Assembly: GCA_016933025.1 (NCBI GenBank)
Contig: JAFGBT010000046.1
Location: forward strand, 1 to 60,124
Source: Spirochaetota bacterium
GTDB lineage: Bacteria; Spirochaetota; UBA4802; UBA5550
Length of the DNA: 60,124 bases
Direction: 5' to 3'
The notes under the pieces were generated by a model. The model had not been told where the DNA came from. It did not search any database and was given only the letters and a program-made list of their open reading frames with translations. Both the position numbers and the translations under genes were made by a program. Numbering within the stretch: position 1 is the first letter of the stretch; every line of letters begins with the position of its first letter. This document shows positions 25,777 through 34,047 of the stretch, one piece after another.

Positions 25777-26982
25777 CTATCTTCCCTCCTTCCTGTATTG
25801 TTCCATGCCGCGGGCAATACGATCGAGGACGTCGTCAATCCTCCCGCCGCTCGCCTGGTTCCTCGGCATGGAAAGAATAAGCTCGAACCCGCCTTCATAC
25901 CCGGTCAATACCATAAGAAAAGGATAATACTCGTTATTGGGGGGCACGGCCCAGAAGGCCCGGGCATTGAAACCGCCCCCCGAAAACTTTCCGAGATCGA
26001 CCCGCCCCACGTTGGTGAGAATGCCCGACAGGCTGTAAATGCCGGTTTTATTGCGCTCCCTGATGATGCGGTCGCCGGCACGCGCAAGAAGAGCAATGGG
26101 TATGTGAACTATGAGCTGGTCCCCGCGCGAGAGCATCCCCTCCGCGCCGCTTTCAACCTGCGCTGCGATGTCATCGGCGATCATTTCAGGGGTCGAATCC
26201 GGCTTCACCTCAATGTAGAACGCGAAGGCGAGGCTCGAGGTGCTGCGGAGCCCCGGCATCCGGCGGCGCATGTCCACCGCGATCCCGAAACGGACTATTC
26301 CCTCGGCGTGCCGCCATGCCTCTTCGGCTGAAAGCCTGGCGCACCGAGGCAATATCAGCTTCATGTTCCCCTTGATGGCGCGCTTTCTCCAGACCACGCC
26401 GCGCTCGTCGCCCTCGGGCTTGCCGCCCGGAGGGATATGCTCTGTAGGAAATGGCGTTCGCATTTTGGTCTGGAATGTTTTTATCAGCTCTACGTCGTTC
26501 ATGTCCCAGGTAGATCCGATCACCGGTTCGTTTCTCAACACGCGGAAAATATCCTCCGCCCATGTCAGGGTACCGCGCGCGTCCATGACCGAATGGTGGG
26601 TCCGGAACGCCACCCGCGGCACCGGGCCGCGGATCAGCACCACCTCGCACGACGGGCTCTCGCGGCAGGGGAGGCTGTCGAAGAGGGATGACGGCGCGCC
26701 CTCCGACCCGCGGCCGTCCCACGATGAAGCGTCATCCTCTCGAACGCGGGGCGTTACACCGGAATCGACCCAGCGCGTCCAGCCGAGGTGCCCCTTGAGG
26801 ACCAACCGGCTCCCCGGGTTTGCGGCCGAGGCGACCTCGACCGCCTTCCGCCAGCGGGGAAGGTCAAGCTCGCCGGCGCCGTCGAACACCATCTGGTTGA
26901 CGACCGGGGGGCATATCCTGTCCGCGGCGACATAGATGCGGTCATTGAAGCTCATTTTGCGGGAGCCTGCCTGCCTGTTCAT
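25777..26982 (-). CDS. Condensation-type acyltransferase, paralogue 2 (HHxxxDA variant)
   Basis: A 401-residue member of the tandem family. The N-terminal ICPPVVNQMVFDGAGELDLP and the late GGGFNARAFWAVPPNNEYYP align with the other copies. The catalytic motif reads THHSVMDARG, so both His and the Asp (129, 130, 134) are kept but the usual glycine is alanine. That change is next to the active site and may alter substrate choice. The start at 26982 has GAGGAAG upstream; an inner ATG (SFNDR, 26955) is possible. The stop is two bases from the start of copy 1. The gap to copy 3 is 76 bases without a terminator. Confidence 0.8.
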   Translation of the reverse strand: MNRQAGSRKMSFNDRIYVAADRICPPVVNQMVFDGAGELDLPRWRKAVEVASAANPGSRLVLKGHLGWTRWVDSGVTPRVREDDASSWDGRGSEGAPSSLFDSLPCRESPSCEVVLIRGPVPRVAFRTHHSVMDARGTLTWAEDIFRVLRNEPVIGSTWDMNDVELIKTFQTKMRTPFPTEHIPPGGKPEGDERGVVWRKRAIKGNMKLILPRCARLSAEEAWRHAEGIVRFGIAVDMRRRMPGLRSTSSLAFAFYIEVKPDSTPEMIADDIAAQVESGAEGMLSRGDQLIVHIPIALLARAGDRIIRERNKTGIYSLSGILTNVGRVDLGKFSGGGFNARAFWAVPPNNEYYPFLMVLTGYEGGFELILSMPRNQASGGRIDDVLDRIARGMEQYRKEGR

Positions 26983-27058
26983 TCTGAATACTTCCTCTTC
27001 CTTAATAAGAATCCGTACCGCTCAATTACACGCATGATGCCGGGCGTATCGAGATCCC

Positions 27059-28240
27059 TCACGCTGACTTGAGACCGGCCACGATATTGTCCATCACCTT
27101 TTCCAGACGGCCGTCGTCTCCCAGGACACGCGGCATGGCGAGAGTAATGCCGTTCGCGTCCCCGACGGCTCCCATCGTCCATGAAAAGGGACAGGACTCG
27201 ATGCAGATCGGGACCCCCCATATCGCCTCGGTGGTAAATCCACCGCCGTAGAATGCCTCTACGGGGAGCCTCCCGACATTGGATACGATGCCGGAGAACC
27301 GGTATCCACCCTGCCGGTGACTGCGGCGCGCCTCGGCCCTGAGCGCTGTTTCCAGGACCCAGAGGGGAAGGTGCGGCATGACCCTGTCCTCCCAGGTGAG
27401 CTGCCCGTCATTCTGCTCCTTGATCTTGAGGGCTATTTCAGCCTCGAGATCTTTTGCGGTGGTCTCGGGCTTTATCTCGATGTAGAGCGCGCTGGTTAGA
27501 TTGCCATACGAGCGCAGCCCCTTCCGCCGGGCCCTGAGGTCCACGGGTATAACCAGCTTGACCGTCCCGCTCCCGTGGCGCCACGCCTCCCGGGCCGCCA
27601 GCAGCATCACCTGGATGAGGAGCCCCGGAAAACGGCCCCTGATCACCCTGCGACGCCAGATGACGCCGGGCGCGTTGCCGACCGCGCGCCCGCTGGGGGC
27701 CAGAAACTGATGCGCCACCGGAGGCGCCAGCTTCGCCCCGGCAAAGTTCATCAGGTCGTTTTCAGTGATATCGGTGACCGCGTTCAGGACCTCCTCCCCC
27801 CTGAGGACACGGAAGATGTCCTCGGCCCAGCTGAAGGTGCCGACGCCGTCCATCAGGGAGTGGTGCGACCTGAATACCACCCGCAGCGGCTCGCCTTTAA
27901 TGAGTACCACCTCGGCCATGGGGCCGGCGCCCGGTGAAAACAGGTTCTGGGTAAAGGGCGCGCCCTCCGAAACGGTTCCGTCCCACCCTCCCGCATCGAC
28001 GGCCCTTACCAGGGGGGCATGATCTGAAGCGACCCAGTGACTGAAACCCACATGGCCCTTCACGACCAGGCGGCAGCCGGGATTGGATTCGGCGACTTTC
28101 TCAACCGCCCTGCGCCACCGCTCCTCGTCCAGGACACCCCTGCCTTCAAAAACAATCTGGTTGGCAATCGGCGGGTATATGTTATTCGAGGCCAGCCAGA
28201 GCCTGGCGGCAATCGACATTTTTCTTTCATGTTTCAGCAT
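27059..28240 (-). CDS. Condensation-type acyltransferase, paralogue 3
   Basis: A protein of about 393 residues of the same family. Motifs are IYPPIANQIVFEGRGVLDEE near the start, SHHSLMDGVGTFSWAEDIFR around residue 125 and GGGFTTEAIWGVPICIESCP near 320. The start at 28240 is preferred since GGAGG lies five bases upstream; the ATG at 28252 would add four residues. It is closest to copy 4 by eye (shared NQIVFEGRG, FRSHH and FRVLxGEE blocks). The four-copy array implies duplication with divergence, perhaps to handle different acyl chains or acceptors. Confidence 0.8.
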   Translation of the reverse strand: MLKHERKMSIAARLWLASNNIYPPIANQIVFEGRGVLDEERWRRAVEKVAESNPGCRLVVKGHVGFSHWVASDHAPLVRAVDAGGWDGTVSEGAPFTQNLFSPGAGPMAEVVLIKGEPLRVVFRSHHSLMDGVGTFSWAEDIFRVLRGEEVLNAVTDITENDLMNFAGAKLAPPVAHQFLAPSGRAVGNAPGVIWRRRVIRGRFPGLLIQVMLLAAREAWRHGSGTVKLVIPVDLRARRKGLRSYGNLTSALYIEIKPETTAKDLEAEIALKIKEQNDGQLTWEDRVMPHLPLWVLETALRAEARRSHRQGGYRFSGIVSNVGRLPVEAFYGGGFTTEAIWGVPICIESCPFSWTMGAVGDANGITLAMPRVLGDDGRLEKVMDNIVAGLKSA

Positions 28241-28290
28241 ATCTGCCTCCATCTTCTCCCCGGATTACACGCAATAATGACCGCGCCGGC

Positions 28291-29481
28291 TCAGGCCGCC
28301 CTGAGACCGCCCGCTATGTTCTGTAAAATCGTCTCCAGTCGTTCACCGTCTGCCAGCACACGCGGCATGGTCAGGATAAGGTCCACCATGTCGCCGGCGC
28401 CCGTTAATACCATTGAAAACGGGAAGACTCCGATACAGACCGGGACCGCCCAGTATACATCGGCGGTAAACCCTCCGCCGTTAAAAGCATCCATGGACAT
28501 CCTACCCAGATTGGAAATAGCGCCGGACAGGCTGTAGGTGCCTGCCGAGTGGCTGCGCCGCGTCTCGATCCTGATAGCGGTCTCTATTATTTTCTGGGGC
28601 ACATGCACCAGTAACCTGTCTTGAAGGGTGATTTTTCCGTCGCGGCGCTCTGAAAGCCTCGAGGCGACTTCCGCATCAAGCTCCTCCAGAGTAGTCTCCG
28701 GCCTTACGGCAAAATAAATCGGATTGGTGAGATTACAGTAGGAGCGGAGCCCCTCCCGACGCGACCTGAGATCCACGGGTATCAAAAACCTGACCGGGCC
28801 CGTACCGTTGCGCCAGGCTTCGCGGGCGGATTGGAGCATTACCTGTATAAGGAGCCTCGGATAGCGCCCTCTGATTCTCGTACGCCGCCACACCATATCA
28901 CGCGCCTTTCCCCTGGCGCGGCCGCCGGGAGTGATGTAATTGGTGGCAGGGGTGGTCTCGAGCTTCGCACTCGAAAAATTCAGCAGATCCTTTTCATTGA
29001 TATTTGTGATGTTGCTTAATGGTTCCTCCCCATTGAGTACGCGAAACACGTCTTCGGCCCATGATATGGTTCCCCGGCCGTCCATCAGCGCATGGTGGGA
29101 CCTGAACACCACGCGCGGCGGCTCGCCATGTATGAGAACGACCTCGGACATCGGCCCCTCGCGATGGGATAATGTCGCCTGAGTGAATGGTGCGCCCTCG
29201 GAGCTGAGGCCGTCCCAGTCGCCCGCCTCAACAATTCTGACCGGCGGCGTTCGGCCTGAATCAACCCACCGGCAGAATCCCATATGTCCCCTGACGACCA
29301 GGCGGCATTCGGGATTGGCTTCGCCAACCTGCTCAACCGCCTTCCGCCACCGTCTCAGATCCAGTATTCCCCTGCCTTCAAAAACGATCTGATTTGCAAT
29401 CGGAGGGCAGATGTTGTCTGAGGCCATGAAGAACTTGGCCGCCAGCGATACGCCGTATTCACCTTTCAAACCGCGAGCCAC
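28291..29481 (-). CDS. Condensation-type acyltransferase, paralogue 4
   Basis: First transcribed of the four copies. The GTG at 29481 is chosen because a strong GAGGAGG lies just upstream, and because it makes the N-terminus match the other copies (about 25 residues before ICPPIANQIVFEGRGILDLR). An open frame to 29544 has no such support. The catalytic motif is SHHALMDGRGTISWAEDVFR, and the late motif is GGGFTADVYWAVPVCIGVFP. A gap of 261 bases separates it from the methyltransferase gene, so it may have its own promoter, but no clear terminator lies between, and the orientation is the same. Confidence 0.8.
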   Translation of the reverse strand: MARGLKGEYGVSLAAKFFMASDNICPPIANQIVFEGRGILDLRRWRKAVEQVGEANPECRLVVRGHMGFCRWVDSGRTPPVRIVEAGDWDGLSSEGAPFTQATLSHREGPMSEVVLIHGEPPRVVFRSHHALMDGRGTISWAEDVFRVLNGEEPLSNITNINEKDLLNFSSAKLETTPATNYITPGGRARGKARDMVWRRTRIRGRYPRLLIQVMLQSAREAWRNGTGPVRFLIPVDLRSRREGLRSYCNLTNPIYFAVRPETTLEELDAEVASRLSERRDGKITLQDRLLVHVPQKIIETAIRIETRRSHSAGTYSLSGAISNLGRMSMDAFNGGGFTADVYWAVPVCIGVFPFSMVLTGAGDMVDLILTMPRVLADGERLETILQNIAGGLRAA

Positions 29482-29742
29482 CGCTCCTCCTCTGAATGCC
29501 GGAAGGCACTGTTGGTCAGGCCGCCACTCCTGCTCCTGCGACAAAACCTATCCGGCATTGAATACAATGCCCCGCATGATCGTCATAGTCCGGGGCGTGA
29601 TTTAAAATTGTCACATTTCCGGCCTCTTGTCCAGCATATTTATGGTGTATCAGGATTTAACCTATTAATAAATGGAGACGGCCTTCAACAGACGGAAGCA
29701 AACTTGTAGAAATAAATGGTATTGTCAGTATTCGCTGAAGGG

Positions 29743-30561
29743 TCACTTCACCGCCCTGAGGAGGGAGTAACCGAAAATACCGGCGAGAAAAAATTCCTCA
29801 AGGATCTCGGTTCCGCGTATGAAACGGCCGATCTCCTTCCCGTATAATTGCCCGGTGTCGCAGCCGGGCCGGCCGAACGCGTTCTCCCTCCAGTGGCGGA
29901 GCGTCGGTATCGTTTTCTCCGTGATATCGACCGTGGTCACCTCCCGAAATCCCGCTTCAATAAGTCCGTTGCAGTAGGTCCCGGGTGAATTGACCCGCGC
30001 GTTTCCAAATGCCCGCATCAGGCGAAGGTATTTGACCGCATTGGCCGAGTAAAGTGCAAGTTCCCGGTGGAACGGAAGTATCCGCATCAGCATGATATCG
30101 CAGAGCAGCAGGGTGCCGCCGCTCTTCAGCACCCAGAAGCACTCTCTGAACAATTTTTTTTTGTCATGCATCAAATGCGAAGACTCCATGACCCAGGCGA
30201 CATCGAAGGCGCCGTTCGGGAGCCCGTTGTCGCACCCGTCCGCCACCCTGAACTGAACCGCGCCGTCCAGCCCGCGCCGCCTGCTCTCCCTGTTCGCCAG
30301 CTCGATCCCGCGAGCGCTGGTGGATATCCCGAGGACCCGGCACCCGTGCCTGGCGTGGATATAGAATGCCGGATTGCCTATGCCGCAGCCGACGTCCAGC
30401 ACCCTGCTCTCGGGCGTGGCAGGGCAGAGCTCCAGCATCTTGTCGATCAGGGCGTCGGTCGCGCCGCCAAGGTCTGTCTCCGGGTCTTCAAAATATCCGA
30501 AATGAAAATTGTCCCCCATCAATTCCTTCCAGATATCGGTAACCCGATTGTAATGATTCAC
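29743..30561 (-). CDS. SAM-dependent methyltransferase
   Basis: A class I methyltransferase of about 272 residues, related by pattern to small-molecule methyltransferases of the tocopherol/sarcosine type. SAM-binding motif I is VLDVGCGIGNPAFYI; later come GISTSARGIELANRESRRRG, FDVAWVMESSHLMHDKKKLF and LKSGGTLLLCDIML. The start is uncertain: the open frame runs back to a TTG at 30642, across a 24-bp palindrome and past the dehydratase stop, but the homologous region begins near the GTG at 30561, with AAAGGAGC 16 bases upstream. It sits between the dehydratase and the acyltransferase array, so it may methylate the product or an acceptor of that pathway. Confidence 0.8.
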   Translation of the reverse strand: MNHYNRVTDIWKELMGDNFHFGYFEDPETDLGGATDALIDKMLELCPATPESRVLDVGCGIGNPAFYIHARHGCRVLGISTSARGIELANRESRRRGLDGAVQFRVADGCDNGLPNGAFDVAWVMESSHLMHDKKKLFRECFWVLKSGGTLLLCDIMLMRILPFHRELALYSANAVKYLRLMRAFGNARVNSPGTYCNGLIEAGFREVTTVDITEKTIPTLRHWRENAFGRPGCDTGQLYGKEIGRFIRGTEILEEFFLAGIFGYSLLRAVK

Positions 30562-30597
30562 GGCGTTCAGATGATTGCTCCTTTTTGAATGTTTGGA

Positions 30598-30621
30598 ACG
30601 AGCGGTTGCGCAACCGCTCGT
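30598..30621. repeat. Perfect 24-bp palindrome after the dehydratase stop codon
   Basis: The sequence is a perfect inverted repeat with no spacer, centred on TTGC/GCAA, two bases after the dehydratase stop codon. Its core GCGGTTGCGCAACCGC is identical to that of the palindrome at 32121-32156. It may act as an mRNA end-protector or processing site inside the operon. Confidence 0.85.
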
Positions 30622-30622
30622 G

Positions 30623-32080
30623 CTACTTTGCATCGTCGCCAATTCCCGCGAGCTTCTTCGCAGTCTTCTGTTTGTCCTTCATATCCACCAGGCGCGCAAT
30701 CATGATCCGCTGTGCCTGGGGCGAGCCTGCGCCGTGCATTGATTCGGTTAGGTACCCCACCGCGGCCGATCCCATGGTCAGATTCTCGATGAGCCTGAGG
30801 ATGCGGACCCGGTGCTCGGCGGGAACGCTCTCGACGCCCCGGAAATATTTTTTCATCCATTTAGCCGTCTCCGGCGATTTAAGGTCCTCCTCGGATGGGC
30901 AGGTGACCATGATGCCGCCGGCAATATCCTGAGCGAGCCGGGCGATCTCGTAGGGGAACCGGGTGACGTTCTGCTTGTGGACATTTGCCAGGAGGGGATC
31001 AACGTAGTAGGTGCCGGAAGGCTCCCGGTGGCCCTCGGCCGCGCAGGCAATGCAGCCGCAGTAGAGGGTCTCGTTCAGGTGGTTCATCTCGACGATCTTG
31101 TCCCTGATGTGAGAAGCCCTGTCCGCGCCATTGTATTCGGCGACCGTCTGGGCCGCGCCGATGAGGACGTCGCCAACCCCCACCTTGCAGGAATAGCTCT
31201 GGCGGTGGTACGATGCGAACTGCTCGACGAGCCTGCCGGCAAACTCGTACTCTTTATACATGAAGACCCTCTCCCATGGCACGAAGACGTCGTCAAAGAC
31301 GATGAGGGCCTCGTGACCGCCGAAGACCGCGTTGCCCCGGTCGATGGTCCCCTCCTCGAGCTTCCTGGTGTCGCACGACTGCCGGCCCATGATATAGGTG
31401 ATCCCCTGCGCGTCGCTCGGCATGGCGAAGGAGACGGCGTAGTCCCGGTCCTCCTCGCGCATGGAGATCGTCGGCATGACAATAACCTCGTGGGAATTCA
31501 CCGCTCCGGTCTGGTGCGCCTTCGCGCCCCGCACAACGATGCCGTCCTTCCGCTCATCGACCACCCTGAGGAACATGTCCGGGTCAGGCTGCTTGTGCGG
31601 CGGGAGCGAGCGGTCGCCCTTCGGGTCGGTCATGGCGCCGTCGCAGACCAGGTCGTTTTCCTGCACGTATTCCAGGTATTTCAGAAACCGACTGTTGTAT
31701 TCTGTTTTATGTTTTTTATCGATATCATAGGTCGTTATTGACAGGGCGTTGAGTGCGTCCATGCCGACGCACCGCTGGAAGCAGCAGCCGGTGATGGACC
31801 CGATAAGCCTTCCCATCTTGCTCTTTTTGACAAGGTCGTTTACGCTCTGGTGGATATGGGTAAACCGGTTGATCTTCTTGCCGGTGATGTGTGAAGTCGC
31901 GGTCATGATATCTTCGTATTGAAGATTCATCGCCAGCGAGTATGTCGCGGCGACCGCGTTCAAGGAGGGCCTTATGATCGGGTCATCTACAACGCTCTTC
32001 AACCTCTTCCCGAACATATACACAACCAGATCGAGCTCTCTCAGACTATCGATATACTCCTGGGGCGTTTTCATCGGCAT
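30623..32080 (-). CDS. 4-Hydroxybutyryl-CoA dehydratase / vinylacetyl-CoA isomerase family enzyme
   Basis: A protein of about 485 residues in the AbfD/4-hydroxyphenylacetate hydroxylase-like flavoprotein family. The start at 32080 has a strong AAGGAGG site. AbfD carries FAD and a [4Fe-4S] cluster and removes water from 4-hydroxybutyryl-CoA by a radical route. The likely ligands are present: GCCFQRCVGMDALNA supplies a CxxxC pair and SYHRQSYSCKVGVGD supplies His and Cys. FAD-family stretches such as GITYIMGRQSCDTRKLEEG and FGGHEALIVFDDVFVPWERV are clear. In the C. aminobutyricum enzyme the ligand numbers I recall (His292, Cys299) are seven apart, while here they are six apart. It lies between an acyl-CoA dehydrogenase and a methyltransferase gene. 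The true substrate may be a longer or branched hydroxyacyl-CoA. Confidence 0.85.
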   Translation of the reverse strand: MPMKTPQEYIDSLRELDLVVYMFGKRLKSVVDDPIIRPSLNAVAATYSLAMNLQYEDIMTATSHITGKKINRFTHIHQSVNDLVKKSKMGRLIGSITGCCFQRCVGMDALNALSITTYDIDKKHKTEYNSRFLKYLEYVQENDLVCDGAMTDPKGDRSLPPHKQPDPDMFLRVVDERKDGIVVRGAKAHQTGAVNSHEVIVMPTISMREEDRDYAVSFAMPSDAQGITYIMGRQSCDTRKLEEGTIDRGNAVFGGHEALIVFDDVFVPWERVFMYKEYEFAGRLVEQFASYHRQSYSCKVGVGDVLIGAAQTVAEYNGADRASHIRDKIVEMNHLNETLYCGCIACAAEGHREPSGTYYVDPLLANVHKQNVTRFPYEIARLAQDIAGGIMVTCPSEEDLKSPETAKWMKKYFRGVESVPAEHRVRILRLIENLTMGSAAVGYLTESMHGAGSPQAQRIMIARLVDMKDKQKTAKKLAGIGDDAK

Positions 32081-32120
32081 GGCTGTACCTCCTTCCAAAT
32101 TTAATGTTACGTCTCCGTTA

Positions 32121-32156
32121 CTCAGAAGGCGCGGTTGCGCAACCGCGCCTTCTGAG
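32121..32156. repeat. Perfect 36-bp palindrome between dehydrogenase and dehydratase genes
   Basis: Both 18-base arms match without error and without a spacer. It begins eight bases after the dehydrogenase stop and lies about 40 bases before the dehydratase start. The central 16 bases, GCGGTTGCGCAACCGC, are shared with 30598-30621, while the outer arms differ but remain self-complementary, so base-pairing itself appears conserved. Confidence 0.9.
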
Positions 32157-32163
32157 GGCCGCC

Positions 32164-34032
32164 TCATCCCTCAAGCGCGCCGGTAAAGGTCTGATCAAAC
32201 GACTCAACGACCGCCCGCTCTCCAGAGATGACTGATTCAAGCAGGCCGAAATATTTTCTGAACTCAGAACCGAGAAAAAACCTGGACGACAGCAGTTTAC
32301 CGTAATAGAACGCCGCTTCGCCGTTATCTCCGGCAAGCGATCTAATTGCATCGCCCCCCGCGTCGCCGGCGATCTCTTTCAGCTTCGGGACGCAGATTGA
32401 CATCGACCAGAGGTGCATCCACGCGTGGGCGAGCATCCGAAAAGAGTGCTGAAGCGGAGTCGCGACAGCGTATACCTCCTGTATCCTGCCGGCCTCCATC
32501 TCCTTCGCCAGAAACCTCACCGCATCGTCCATCCCTGCAAGGCCCTTTTCGACCGCCGCAATATAGGCAGTATCCACGATATTCCGGGCGCGGTCAATCG
32601 TTTCGCCGATCCTCTTCTTGAATACATTGTAATTATACATTCCGGGATTCATCAAAAGCTTTCTCATCGTCAGGTCCATCGACTGGATTCCGTTGGTCCC
32701 TTCGTATATTGAGAGTATTTTCGAGTCACGCGCGAGCTGCTCCACCGGGTAGTCCGAGCAGTACCCGTATCCCCCGTGCACCTGAATCGCCTCGGCGGTC
32801 ACCAGCCAAGCGAGGTCCGTGTTGCCCGCCTTGCATATCGGTATCAGGAAATCAAGGAGCGCCTGCGCCTCCCGCGCCGTTTCCCCGCCGGCCTCGTGTG
32901 CAATGTCGGTCGAATACGCGGCGAGCATGGTGAGCATCCGCATCGCCTCGACATGGGACTTCATCCAAATAAGCATTCTCTTCACGTCAGGGTGCTTCAC
33001 GATCTCGACGGGCCTGGCCGCCTCCCCTTTTTTAGCCGGTCCGGCCCCCTGCACCCTGTTCTTCGCGTAGGTCGCCGCGTGCAGGTACGCCGAACTCGCC
33101 ACCCCCAGGGCCTCGATGGCGACGTCCAGCCGCGCCTCGTTCATCATCTGGAACATGATCTTCATTCCCTGGCGCTCCTCGCCCATCAGGTAGCCGGCAC
33201 ACTCACCGTTGTCGCCAAAGTTGAGCGTGCAGGTCGAGGACCCTTTAATGCCCATCTTGTGCTCTATGCCGGAGCAGACCACGTCATTACGATCACCGAT
33301 CGACCCATCAGGCTTGACGTGATACTTCGGCACAAGGAATATCGATATCCCCTTCGTTCCCGGAGGATCGCCCTCGATCCTCGCCAGGACGGGATGGATG
33401 ATATTGTCGTACAGATCGTTCTCCCCCGCGGTTATGAAGATCTTCTGGCCGGTGATGAGAAAGGTGCCGTCCTTCTGCCTGACCGCCTTTGTCTTCAGCG
33501 CGCCGACATCGCTCCCGGCGTCCGGCTCCGTGAGGCACATCGTTCCGCCCCACTCGCCCGATATCATTTTTTCAAGGTATATCTTTTTCACCTCCGCGGG
33601 GGCGAAGTTCTTCACAAGATTCGCGGCCCCCACCGCCAGGGTCACGTACGCGGTGAACGACAGGCTGGCGGCGAAAAAATATTCCAGCACCGCCCGGTAC
33701 ATCACATCCGGCATGCCTGTCCCTCCCCATTCAGGATCATTCGCCAGGCCGGTGAACCCCGCCTCGTCGAATACAGACTTCGCGGCCCGGTACCCCTCTG
33801 GAACCGCGACGGATTTTGTTTTAGGATCATACCGCGCGCCCGTCCTGTCTCCCTCGGCATTCACCGGATAGACTTTTTCCATCGCAATTTTCTCCGCGAG
33901 GTCAAGAGTGGCCTCGTAGGCATCCCTGTCGAACGTCGAAAACGCATCATACGCATTGAGCTTATCAACATGAAACATTTCAAAAAGAACAAACCGCGCG
34001 TCGCGCGAATCAACCAGCTGATTGAGTGCCAT
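32164..34032 (-). CDS. Long acyl-CoA dehydrogenase (about 620-residue DmdC-like type)
   Basis: A 622-residue FAD enzyme that introduces a 2,3 double bond into an acyl-CoA. It has the usual three domains plus the extra C-terminal domain of the 600-residue group. Markers are GEWGGTMCLTEPDAGSDVGA, the FAD-side stretch FLITGQKIFITAGEN, VHGGYGYCSDYPVEQLARD and the catalytic-glutamate motif SIYEGTNGIQSMDL. The N-terminal segment (DSRDARFVLFEMFHVDKL) is also typical. The ribosome site GAGGAAGG precedes the ATG. It follows the thiolase gene by 15 bases and precedes the dehydratase, making a beta-oxidation-like order, although no enoyl-CoA hydratase or 3-hydroxyacyl-CoA dehydrogenase is present. Confidence 0.93.
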   Translation of the reverse strand: MALNQLVDSRDARFVLFEMFHVDKLNAYDAFSTFDRDAYEATLDLAEKIAMEKVYPVNAEGDRTGARYDPKTKSVAVPEGYRAAKSVFDEAGFTGLANDPEWGGTGMPDVMYRAVLEYFFAASLSFTAYVTLAVGAANLVKNFAPAEVKKIYLEKMISGEWGGTMCLTEPDAGSDVGALKTKAVRQKDGTFLITGQKIFITAGENDLYDNIIHPVLARIEGDPPGTKGISIFLVPKYHVKPDGSIGDRNDVVCSGIEHKMGIKGSSTCTLNFGDNGECAGYLMGEERQGMKIMFQMMNEARLDVAIEALGVASSAYLHAATYAKNRVQGAGPAKKGEAARPVEIVKHPDVKRMLIWMKSHVEAMRMLTMLAAYSTDIAHEAGGETAREAQALLDFLIPICKAGNTDLAWLVTAEAIQVHGGYGYCSDYPVEQLARDSKILSIYEGTNGIQSMDLTMRKLLMNPGMYNYNVFKKRIGETIDRARNIVDTAYIAAVEKGLAGMDDAVRFLAKEMEAGRIQEVYAVATPLQHSFRMLAHAWMHLWSMSICVPKLKEIAGDAGGDAIRSLAGDNGEAAFYYGKLLSSRFFLGSEFRKYFGLLESVISGERAVVESFDQTFTGALEG

Positions 34033-34047
34033 ATACCTTCCTCTCTC

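Noticed and set aside
29743..30642. Methyltransferase start at the TTG 30642
   Set aside because: It would begin inside the dehydratase gene and translate the palindrome; the conserved part starts near 30561, though the exact start remains open.
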